This document shows positions 44,779-52,720 of a DNA stretch of 64,000 bases, one piece after another. Positions within the stretch are counted from its first letter, which is position 1. Each line of letters opens with the position of its first letter. This stretch comes from an uncultured Verrucomicrobiota bacterium (GTDB lineage: Bacteria > Verrucomicrobiota > Kiritimatiellia > CAIVKH01). The stretch is taken from the NCBI GenBank assembly GCA_937872895.1, contig CALMUP010000038.1, positions 62,001 to 126,000 of the forward strand, read 5' to 3'. A program made the position numbers and the translations under genes. Below the pieces are notes generated by a model that saw only the letters and a list, made by a program, of their open reading frames with translations, searched no databases and was not told the DNA's origin.

Positions 44779-45964
44779 GACGGGTACCTGGACAACGGTT
44801 TGTGCGACCAGCGTGGCGGGCGGCGAGGAGGCCTTTGCACGGCTGGGCAGGGTGGTGATGGTGCCGGAGGCGGAGATCAACGCCTCCGTTCTTCGCGGCG
44901 CGCAGGCGCTGGTCACACGGTCGAAGGTCAAGGTGACCGAGGCCCTGCTGGCGGATTCCTCGTTGCGGTTCTACGGGACGGCGACGGCGGGAACGGACCA
45001 TGTGGACATCGCGGCGCTTGAGCGGCGGGGCATTGCCTGGAGCGAGGCGGCGGGCAGCAACGCCAACAGCGTGGCCGAATACGTGCTGTGTGCGCTCGCC
45101 CATCTCGGACTTGCCCGCGGGATGGTCTGGCGCGGCAAGACGCTTGCCATCATCGGCGCGGGTCATGTCGGTTCACGGTTGGCCGAACTTGCGCCGTCGC
45201 TCGGGCTGCGGGTCTTGCTCAACGATCCGCCGTTGCGCGACCGGACGGGAAATCCGGCATACCGGCCGCTGGCCGAAGTGCTCGCCGAGGCGGACCTGGT
45301 TTCGCTGCATGTGCCGCTTACCGATCACGGACCGCACCCGACGCGCGGGATGGCCGACGCGGTGTTCTTGGCCTCGATGAAGCCGGGAGCCGTCTTCATC
45401 AATGCCAGCCGGGGCGAAGTGGTCGTCGAGTCCGCATTGCGCCTCGCCGCCGCCCGCGGTGCGTTTGCCGCCGTCATCCTGGATGTGTTTGATCATGAGC
45501 CGGACATCGACCTCACGACCCTGCAGCTGGCCGATCTGGCCTCGCCCCACATCGCCGGCTATTCCCTCGACGGCCGGCTCAAGGGGACGGAGCTGGTGTA
45601 CCGTGCGGCGTGCCGGTTGCGGGGGGTTGATCCGGTCTGGCATCCACCCTCGGCCGCCCATCCGACGTCCATCGAGCTTCCGGCCGGGGTGGTCGGGGAT
45701 GTCCTGGTCCAGCATGCCCTGCTTGGTGCCTACCACCCCATGCGCGATGACGAGCGGTTGCGGGCGTTGCCGGTGGGGGTACCCATGCGGACCCATTTCC
45801 AGGCCTTGCGCCATGCCTATCCGGAGCGGCGCGAATTTCCGCATTTCCAGGTCGATGCCGCCCGGTGTGATGATGCGGCGGCAATGGCCTTGCGCCGCCT
45901 GGGATTTGCCGTAACGGATTTCCGCTTCACCTCCTCCGGCGGACGGCGTAGCATGGCGACATGA
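44771..45964 (+). CDS. pdxB: Erythronate-4-phosphate dehydrogenase
   Basis: PdxB oxidises 4-phosphoerythronate in the DXP-dependent route to pyridoxal phosphate. The 397-residue protein has the D-2-hydroxyacid dehydrogenase fold: TAGTDHVDI, NANSVAEYVLCAL, the NAD motif IIGAGHVGS, and catalytic Arg in NASRGEVV, Glu in FDHEPDI and His in SPHIAGYSLDGRLKGTELVY. The last string and the ~110-residue C-terminal dimerisation part separate PdxB from SerA-type enzymes. The start at 44771 has GGAGCGG just upstream. PLP is the cofactor of the aminotransferase encoded at 1279-2469. Confidence 0.9.
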   Translation: MPETGTWTTVCATSVAGGEEAFARLGRVVMVPEAEINASVLRGAQALVTRSKVKVTEALLADSSLRFYGTATAGTDHVDIAALERRGIAWSEAAGSNANSVAEYVLCALAHLGLARGMVWRGKTLAIIGAGHVGSRLAELAPSLGLRVLLNDPPLRDRTGNPAYRPLAEVLAEADLVSLHVPLTDHGPHPTRGMADAVFLASMKPGAVFINASRGEVVVESALRLAAARGAFAAVILDVFDHEPDIDLTTLQLADLASPHIAGYSLDGRLKGTELVYRAACRLRGVDPVWHPPSAAHPTSIELPAGVVGDVLVQHALLGAYHPMRDDERLRALPVGVPMRTHFQALRHAYPERREFPHFQVDAARCDDAAAMALRRLGFAVTDFRFTSSGGRRSMAT

Positions 45965-48750
45965 CGCGGATTTTTGCTGTCCGGTTGGTCGGGTTGCTGC
46001 TGGTGATGGGTGCTCTGGTCGCCGTCTGTCCATCCTGCCGCCGGGCTGAGGATCCCCTGGTATCCGCCGCGATGATGGATCGGTGCATCGTGCTCGGGGC
46101 CGCGGAGGAGGAGCGCGACGCCTCGGGGTGGACTCGCTGGTTGAACCGGCATCTTCCCGGCGCACCCCGGTTTACGGTGGAACGCATCCATGAGGCCACC
46201 ACGTCCGCACTCGCGGATGACCGGATTCTGTTGGTCACCGGCGGGCTGACCGACTCGGCAACCCTCATCGAGTCGCTCGGCGATTTCCTGTTCCAGGGCG
46301 GGCGTTTGCTCGTGCTGGGCGCCCATCATCCCCTGGAAAAAGCCACCTCCGAGGAGGTGCGCGCCGCCGCGGGCTTTGCCGCGCCGGCCTTTTCCGCCAC
46401 CGGACAAGCCTATCGTGTGCGGGGTCATGACGGACCGGTGAACTGGCCTGGCCGCACGGTACGCAGCATGATGCCCGGCCCCACCGGATCGGGTGGTGAG
46501 CGGGCGGGGGATACACGGTGGATCCCGCTGGTCGAGGTGCTGCGGGATGATGGCCAGGCCTCGGCCTGGCCCGGTGCGGTGTGGCTAAGTCCACAAGCAC
46601 TGGGGCGGCATGCGGTCGCCGGATGGGTGGGATTTGATCTGGTGCGTGAGGAAGGACGCGCCCTGATCGCGCCCATCAACGCCATTCTCGGCTCGATGAG
46701 CCAGTCGGTGTATATCCAGCGGTACGGCTTGCCGTACCACGCAATGGATGACAAATCGCCGCACCATGTGCACCTGCGCCTGGTGGACCGCCGCCTGCAG
46801 GATCTGGTGCCGTTGCGTTTGGCGGTGGAGTGGATCAACGAGCGGGGCCAGGAGGTCCGGCGGCACATCTCCGCGCCGATTGATGCCCTGACCGGACAGG
46901 TGACCCTCAACATCGGCCTGGCTCCCGGCCCTGCTTCAGGATCCGAATACTACACCCTTCGTTTCGTTGTGCGGGATCGCAACGACCAGCGCACCCTCGA
47001 CACGGCGGAACAATCGGTCAAGGTGTTTGCCAGCGAGGCCGGGGAAGCACCAATCGAACCGGTCACCGTCCATATCGGCCAGTTGGCACAGGGTCGCCGA
47101 CCGGTTTTCCTGATGGGGGCCAACTACTGGCCCCGCCTGTCGGTCGGGTTGATGGAGCAGGGCCGTCACTGGTTGCATCCGGCGAATTTCCACCCGGCGA
47201 CGGTGCAACAGGATCTGGACCTGCTGGCTTCGGTCGGCTTCAACGCCATCGCCTTCGAATACACCGATCCCGACCAGGCCCCGCAGGTGCGGTTTGTCCT
47301 CGATGAATTGCGGCGGCGCTCGATGATGGCCAGCATCTACCTGCCCGCGCTGAACCCGCTGGACCTCCGGTTTGACGATGCCCGGGTCATGCTGGACGCG
47401 GTGCGCCTCAAGCACTGGCCGGAGGTGGCGGTGCTGGAAGTCGCGCGCGGGTTCGCCATTCCGCCCCGCGCCGAGCGCCGCCGTCTGGACGAAGCGTGGC
47501 GGCACTGGATCGAGGAGCATTTCAATTCGGTGGATGAGGCGGAGCTCAAGCTGGCCTTGACCTTGTGGCGCGAACGCGGCCGGTTGGCCGGTCCCCCCGA
47601 CCACGAATTGCGACGCGGGCCCTCCCGCGACCGGGCCGTCGCGCTCTACCTGTGTTTCCTGCGCGATTATGTTTCCCGCCGGGTCGGCCTGATCCGCCGG
47701 TGGCGGGAAGAATCGGGCTACCAGGTCCTGCTGACCGCCCGCTCCGCCTACGGGTGGCCGGGCGACGCCCCGCCGGATGTTCTTGATGTCCTCGATATCT
47801 CCACCGGGGCCATTCACCTCGACCTGCTGTTTCCGGATGCCTGGTCGGTGCATCCCTTGCGCGCGATGCAATCCGATGGCGATCTGCTCGCGGCGTATGC
47901 CAGGGGGGCGGCGGCCGGCAAACCGATCGTCTGGTCCGCCTATGGCCAACCGGTCGGGGTCACCGCCGATCCCTCGTCCTTGCAGCGCCAGCAGGAAGTG
48001 TTCGCCCAGAGCCTCAACCAATTCATCAAGCACGAAGCCGCGGGAGCCTTTGCCTGGTGGTATCCGCCCGGATCGGGCGGGCCGGTGCGCGACGACTGGG
48101 GCCTGGTCGAGCCGTCCGGTCGGTGGCGTCCGGTTGAACGCGCCCTGCGCGCGGCCCGGTTGCAGATACGGCAGTTGCGCATGCAGCCACGCTCGGCGGT
48201 GCGGCAGGGTGGCCCGTTGATGCTGGCGGCTTCGCAGTGGATGGACCTGTTGCGGGAACGACCGCCCATGCTGGCGGCGGCAACCCAGGCCGGCGTTACC
48301 GATTGGCTGCCGCCCGGCGTGGGTTCAGACACCTCGGCCTTGCTCGATCCGCGGTTTCGCCGCTCCTGGACCGAAATCGATGCCTTCAGCCTGCTGAACG
48401 CCGAATGGGGCCGGGTGCACGTGGGAGGCACCGCCACCGCCCGCGCTCCGGGCGATCCGTTGCGCAGCTACACCGGCCGTCCCATCCGGGCCGAAATCAT
48501 CAACACCGGTTCCTTGCGCTGGCTCGGTGCCCCTCAGCGCAACCATGGCTCGGTCTGGGTGCGCATTTCGCAGGCCGGGCATCAGGATGAGTGGCTGTCG
48601 GTACCCGCCACCGAACGCGGCGATCGCCGGGAAGTGACCTGGATGCCTCGCGAACCCGGCCTCTGGGAACTCCAACCCTTCCTCGTCGGGTACGGCAAGT
48701 TCGGCGAACGCCTGCTCGTCGAGGCCTCCGCTCCGCCCCGCCTGTTCTGA
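45961..48750 (+). CDS. Exported protein with glycosidase-like TIM barrel
   Basis: A 929-residue protein with an N-terminal export signal (FAVRLVGLLLVMGALVAV); a Cys-Pro-Ser-Cys follows, but the lipobox is not canonical. Residues ~40-240 resemble a GATase-like/unknown domain (DDRILLVTGGLTDSATLIES). Residues ~250-350 form beta-sandwich sequence. From ~385 a (beta/alpha)8 glycosidase-like domain begins with RPVFLMGANYWPRLS, then LDLLASVGFNAIAFEY and, near its end, GAFAWWYPPGSGG with DDWGLVEPSGRWRPVERALR, the closing pattern of GH2/GH5/GH42-like barrels. It overlaps pdxB by four bases. Substrate is unknown. Confidence 0.7.
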   Translation: MTRIFAVRLVGLLLVMGALVAVCPSCRRAEDPLVSAAMMDRCIVLGAAEEERDASGWTRWLNRHLPGAPRFTVERIHEATTSALADDRILLVTGGLTDSATLIESLGDFLFQGGRLLVLGAHHPLEKATSEEVRAAAGFAAPAFSATGQAYRVRGHDGPVNWPGRTVRSMMPGPTGSGGERAGDTRWIPLVEVLRDDGQASAWPGAVWLSPQALGRHAVAGWVGFDLVREEGRALIAPINAILGSMSQSVYIQRYGLPYHAMDDKSPHHVHLRLVDRRLQDLVPLRLAVEWINERGQEVRRHISAPIDALTGQVTLNIGLAPGPASGSEYYTLRFVVRDRNDQRTLDTAEQSVKVFASEAGEAPIEPVTVHIGQLAQGRRPVFLMGANYWPRLSVGLMEQGRHWLHPANFHPATVQQDLDLLASVGFNAIAFEYTDPDQAPQVRFVLDELRRRSMMASIYLPALNPLDLRFDDARVMLDAVRLKHWPEVAVLEVARGFAIPPRAERRRLDEAWRHWIEEHFNSVDEAELKLALTLWRERGRLAGPPDHELRRGPSRDRAVALYLCFLRDYVSRRVGLIRRWREESGYQVLLTARSAYGWPGDAPPDVLDVLDISTGAIHLDLLFPDAWSVHPLRAMQSDGDLLAAYARGAAAGKPIVWSAYGQPVGVTADPSSLQRQQEVFAQSLNQFIKHEAAGAFAWWYPPGSGGPVRDDWGLVEPSGRWRPVERALRAARLQIRQLRMQPRSAVRQGGPLMLAASQWMDLLRERPPMLAAATQAGVTDWLPPGVGSDTSALLDPRFRRSWTEIDAFSLLNAEWGRVHVGGTATARAPGDPLRSYTGRPIRAEIINTGSLRWLGAPQRNHGSVWVRISQAGHQDEWLSVPATERGDRREVTWMPREPGLWELQPFLVGYGKFGERLLVEASAPPRLF

Positions 48751-49190
48751 TTTGCCAGTCTTGTCTGACCGCACCCCCAGTCAGGTAGCATTCCCCTTGA
48801 ATCAGGGTAACCTGAAGCCCCGCAACTAAGTAGTTATCCGGATTGTTTATCAGAGTTTTACGGATTTTACTTATTTGGTTATCTTCCTGATTAACAGGGG
48901 AAAAGTGAGGTGTTATGCTGCTTTTTGACATGAACGCGTCGCCCAAGAAACCGGCCAGGCCATCAAATTCCCTTCGTCCGCCGCCGTCCCAACCCAGCCC
49001 CAAAGATTCCGCTCCCTCCGATATCTACCGCGTCCCATCCCGCCCCAAGGCCATTCCACCCCGCGTAAATGGCCGCCGGGTAGAGGGTTGATGGGAGCGA
49101 ATTCCGGGGCGACACCTCCGGGACTCCTTTTGTAAATCGCTTTACACAATCCGTTCGCGCCGGTATGTTGTTCCTTTTGGAGATACGGCT
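48751..49190. other. Long AT-richer intergenic region upstream of the GH57-like gene
   Basis: About 440 bases without a supported gene. 48782-48818 holds an imperfect TCAGGT...ACCTGA inverted repeat that could end the preceding gene's transcript. 48830-48900 is AT-rich, a likely promoter area. 49131-49146 is the LacI-type palindrome. Confidence 0.55.
49131..49146. promoter_or_regulatory. Putative LacI-family operator, GH57-like gene
   Basis: TGTAAATCGCTTTACA is palindromic except for one T/G pair around its CG centre. It fits LacI/GalR operators and lies 45 bases before the start codon, a position where a bound repressor would block transcription. A related site precedes the GH31 gene at 34096. 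Confidence 0.65.
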
Positions 49191-52100
49191 ATGGAACGAG
49201 CGGTTTGGGTAATTTCGGGTTGGGTGCTGGGCGGAGTAATCGCAATGTTGGGGTCAACGGCCGGAGCGATCACCATCGGGGCCGGTCCGGCGGTCGGTAT
49301 CGATAAGCGGGGCACGGTCTGGTACCAGGAATTTCAGGACTGGAAGGCGACCGACCTGCGGGCCCTCGACACGAACAACGACCAGTACCTGTTCAATACC
49401 AGCAAGGACCCGGCCCGTGACCTGGTCGCCTTCTATTCCCATGACGACGGCACCAACGTGTACTTTCGCATGGATCTCTTTGATCTCGGCTTGAAAGACT
49501 GGGAGGCCGAAGTTGACCTGTACCTCGCCATTGATTGCGCTGCCGGTGGCGAGGAGTGGCTGCCGGACTTCTCCGACACCAAGACCGACCGGCCCTGGGA
49601 GGCGGCGGTTGCGGTATACGGTCCGTCCTCCGGCAAGTTGCTCGCGGCCGGCTGGACCGAACATCCGGCCGATTACCTGGGTTCCTACTGGAATGCCGAC
49701 CTTGATGCCGTCGAGTTCGGGATCAAACGATCCTTCCTGACCGCCCGCGGCTGGGATGGCAATCCGGCGAACCTGCGCATGCAAGCCTTTACCACCCGCC
49801 CCGGCACGAACAATGGCGGCGGTGAGATCAACGGTCAGGCCAGCGATGTGGTCGATGCGATCGGCGTCCAGCTTGTGCGCGGATCGGTTTCCTCGAATGG
49901 TTGGTTGCTCGGATCGGTATCAGCCGCCGCCTCCACCGGACGCGCCAAGTATGCGATCATCGCCCACGCGAACCAGTCGGTGGCCCCGCAGACCGGCACC
50001 CAGGGGCATATCTATACCGATCGCAGCGACGTCAACCTCCACCCCGGCTTCATCCGCCTGCTCGATTCGGCCGAGATGTTCGACACCCCGATCAACCTCC
50101 ATATCAGCGGAACGCTGATGATGTCGTTCCTGTGGGCGAAACAGAATCCCTCCGAACCCGGTTACCCCAGCCGCGACGGACCGACCTTCATGCAGCGCTG
50201 CAAGGACTTCGTCACCACCGGCCCCGGCTCGCTGATCGGCGGCGTGCTCGCCGAGCACATCATGCCCTACTTCGAGGGCGAGGTGAACCGCAAGAGCATC
50301 GAGCAGAACAGCCAGCTCATCGAGCATTACTTCGGCCTGACCGAACAGGACATGAAGGTCATGCACGTGCCCGAACGCGTCATCCGCACCCAGACCAACC
50401 ACCCGCGCGTCTCCGCTTCCGGTCCGCTCACCGGCAAGACCTTCGAGGACATCGAACAGAGCGGCTTCACCGCCACCTACCTCGACGAGGTCACCCACCT
50501 GCACTGGTGGTTCTACCCGAACGAGCAGAACAATCCCGGCTGGGACGACTTCAACTGCGGACGCTGGGCCGGCGGGCAGGGCAACGACGAGGAGCCCTAC
50601 CACCACAAGGTCCACAAGATCAACGGCGTCTATACCTTCATGATCAACGACCGCGAGGACCAGTCGAAGTTCGGCAACGACGACGGCGGCATGGCCCTCG
50701 ACACCCGCTATACCCTGCTCCAGAAGGCGCTGAACCCCGATTCGTCGCAGATCACCATCGTGTTCGACGACTGGGAGGCCCTCGCCGGCAACTCGTTCGC
50801 CTCGCCCCTGCCGAACAACAACGCCGACCAGTTCCACCGCACCCTCCGCTGGGCTGCCAACAAGCCGTGGATCGACATCAAGAACCTCAAGGATGTCCTC
50901 GACTGGGCGGTGAACGATCCGAGCTGGGTCATCGACCACGGCTATGTCTATGACAAGTCGTCCCAGACCTACGAATGGCTCAAGCGCGCCAGCGAACAGG
51001 ACTACGACCACTGGTACTACGGGCTCACCGTGAACGGAACCAACCGCGAGGAAAGCTTCTTCGACCGGCACGCCCCCGTGATCTACGGAACCAATCTCTA
51101 CACACACAAGAAATACGGCGATATGAACACCCCCGGTACCTTGATCCGTGACTCGTGGGATGCCATCCAGCAGATCACCAATTCCCCGTACCTGAAGATG
51201 ATCTCGGAATGGTCGTACAGCGCGATGATCTACGAGACCGCCTGGCACGACGAGGACGCCAACCCTGACCGGTACAAGTCGCGCAACTACCAGGTGGATT
51301 TCAACCGCGGTGTCGCCCAGGGCAACTGCGACGAGTCGGTCGCCGACACCACCTACGACCCGATCTCCGGCTGGGCCGTGCGCCTGCACGGCCACGTGCG
51401 CGACATGGGCGTGATGAAGGCCGCGTCGGATTGGATCGCCGCGATCAAGTCCGGTGCGCAGGGACCGGAAACCACCGTGTACGCCGCCGATATCGACGAC
51501 GACCAGCTCCACGAGTATGTCCTGTGCAACGACAAGGTGTTCCTCTGCATCGAGCGCTGGGGCGCCCGGGTCATCAAGGCCTTTGTCTATGATCCGTTCA
51601 TGAACGGCGGCGATGCCCGCATGGTCATCGGCGTGCCGGTCAGCAACCCGCCCGAGGAATCCGAGAACGAAGGCGCCAGCAACAACCGCACCTCGGTCTT
51701 CAAGGACCACTGGAGCACCGGCCAGAGCACGGGTGCCTACATCGACATGGATTACGCCGCGCCGGTCGCGCCGGTCGCCGGGTCCGATTCCTGGACCTTC
51801 CGCTCGCGGGACGGCCGCATCCTCAAGCGCATCCAGCTCCCTCGCGGCCGCGACCTCGCCGTCGCCACCTACACGATCTCGAACAGTGTCGGCACCGTGT
51901 ACGTCCGCAACGGCCTCGGCCCGAACCAGCTCGACATCATGTTCAACGGCAGCGACAACCTCGTCCGCAGGAGCGACGCCTCGTTCAAGGGATTGGCCAA
52001 TACCCAGGGTGGCGAGGCCTACCTCGTCCGCGCCACGAATGTCGCGCTCAATGCCGGCCCGGTCTTCCAGGGCGGGTGGGATAACCGCGAGCTTCCGATG

Positions 52101-52685
52101 ATCGAGATCTACGAGGCCAACAACACCGGCAACGCGACGAACTTCTCGATGGCGATCGCGTTCAGCGAGGCCACCGCGCGCGATGCCGACGGCGATGGCC
52201 TGGCGAACACCAACGAGTACCTCGTCGGCACCGATCCCTTTAACGCCGACAGCGACAGCGACCAGATCCCCGACGGCTGGGAGGTCGCGCGCTCCCTCAA
52301 CCCGCTCAACCCCGCCGATGCGATGCTCGACCCCGATGGCGACGGCCTGAACAACCGCGACGAGTACATCGCCGGCACGCTGCCCGGTGATGGCACGTCG
52401 TACTTCACCGTCGCGGATACCCGCCCCATGGCCGAGGGCGCTCGCCACGTGATCGTCCATCAGGCGCAGAGCGGCCGCTGGTACCAGGTCTATTTCGCCG
52501 ATCAGGCCCTCGCCGGCGCGTGGCAGTGGCAGGCCTTCGCCAACACGAACGTTCCGTTCGGGCGCTACTACCACGGTGCCGTGGCCGGACAGCACAGCTT
52601 CACCGATGATTTCAGCGCCGCGACGTCCGGTTCGATCCCCACCAATGGATTGCGCCTGTACCGGATCGGCGTGACCGTTCCGTAG
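49191..52685 (+). CDS. Secreted GH57-like alpha-glucanase/pullulanase-type protein
   Basis: A 1164-residue exported protein. A signal peptide ends near TAGA (~26). Residues ~45-215 resemble the DOMON/glucodextranase-type carbohydrate-binding domain (VYFRMDLFDLGLKDWEAEVD). The following domain looks like a divergent GH57 barrel: His259 in IIAHANQ stands where GH57 has HQP, MHVPERV (Glu395) suits the nucleophile region and VFDDWEALAG (Asp526/527) the acid/base region. The C terminus has calcium-type repeats (DADGDGLANTNEY, DPDGDGLNNRDEY) and a ~75-residue end module. Amylopullulanase-like activity is inference. A related operator links it to the GH31 gene. Confidence 0.72.
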   Translation: MERAVWVISGWVLGGVIAMLGSTAGAITIGAGPAVGIDKRGTVWYQEFQDWKATDLRALDTNNDQYLFNTSKDPARDLVAFYSHDDGTNVYFRMDLFDLGLKDWEAEVDLYLAIDCAAGGEEWLPDFSDTKTDRPWEAAVAVYGPSSGKLLAAGWTEHPADYLGSYWNADLDAVEFGIKRSFLTARGWDGNPANLRMQAFTTRPGTNNGGGEINGQASDVVDAIGVQLVRGSVSSNGWLLGSVSAAASTGRAKYAIIAHANQSVAPQTGTQGHIYTDRSDVNLHPGFIRLLDSAEMFDTPINLHISGTLMMSFLWAKQNPSEPGYPSRDGPTFMQRCKDFVTTGPGSLIGGVLAEHIMPYFEGEVNRKSIEQNSQLIEHYFGLTEQDMKVMHVPERVIRTQTNHPRVSASGPLTGKTFEDIEQSGFTATYLDEVTHLHWWFYPNEQNNPGWDDFNCGRWAGGQGNDEEPYHHKVHKINGVYTFMINDREDQSKFGNDDGGMALDTRYTLLQKALNPDSSQITIVFDDWEALAGNSFASPLPNNNADQFHRTLRWAANKPWIDIKNLKDVLDWAVNDPSWVIDHGYVYDKSSQTYEWLKRASEQDYDHWYYGLTVNGTNREESFFDRHAPVIYGTNLYTHKKYGDMNTPGTLIRDSWDAIQQITNSPYLKMISEWSYSAMIYETAWHDEDANPDRYKSRNYQVDFNRGVAQGNCDESVADTTYDPISGWAVRLHGHVRDMGVMKAASDWIAAIKSGAQGPETTVYAADIDDDQLHEYVLCNDKVFLCIERWGARVIKAFVYDPFMNGGDARMVIGVPVSNPPEESENEGASNNRTSVFKDHWSTGQSTGAYIDMDYAAPVAPVAGSDSWTFRSRDGRILKRIQLPRGRDLAVATYTISNSVGTVYVRNGLGPNQLDIMFNGSDNLVRRSDASFKGLANTQGGEAYLVRATNVALNAGPVFQGGWDNRELPMIEIYEANNTGNATNFSMAIAFSEATARDADGDGLANTNEYLVGTDPFNADSDSDQIPDGWEVARSLNPLNPADAMLDPDGDGLNNRDEYIAGTLPGDGTSYFTVADTRPMAEGARHVIVHQAQSGRWYQVYFADQALAGAWQWQAFANTNVPFGRYYHGAVAGQHSFTDDFSAATSGSIPTNGLRLYRIGVTVP

Positions 52686-52720
52686 GCAATGGTTTGCGCG
52701 GGGCTCGGGACGGGTCGCCG

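Noticed and set aside
48836-48900. AT-rich patch with GTTATCC considered as a DnaA-box cluster
   Set aside because: The words differ from the DnaA consensus at two or more positions and are explained as promoter-like AT richness.
49920-52595. 891-codon minus-strand open frame opposite the GH57-like gene
   Set aside because: It is a shadow of GC-rich coding on the other strand; composition is dominated by Val, Asp, Gly and His runs and no domain is recognised.
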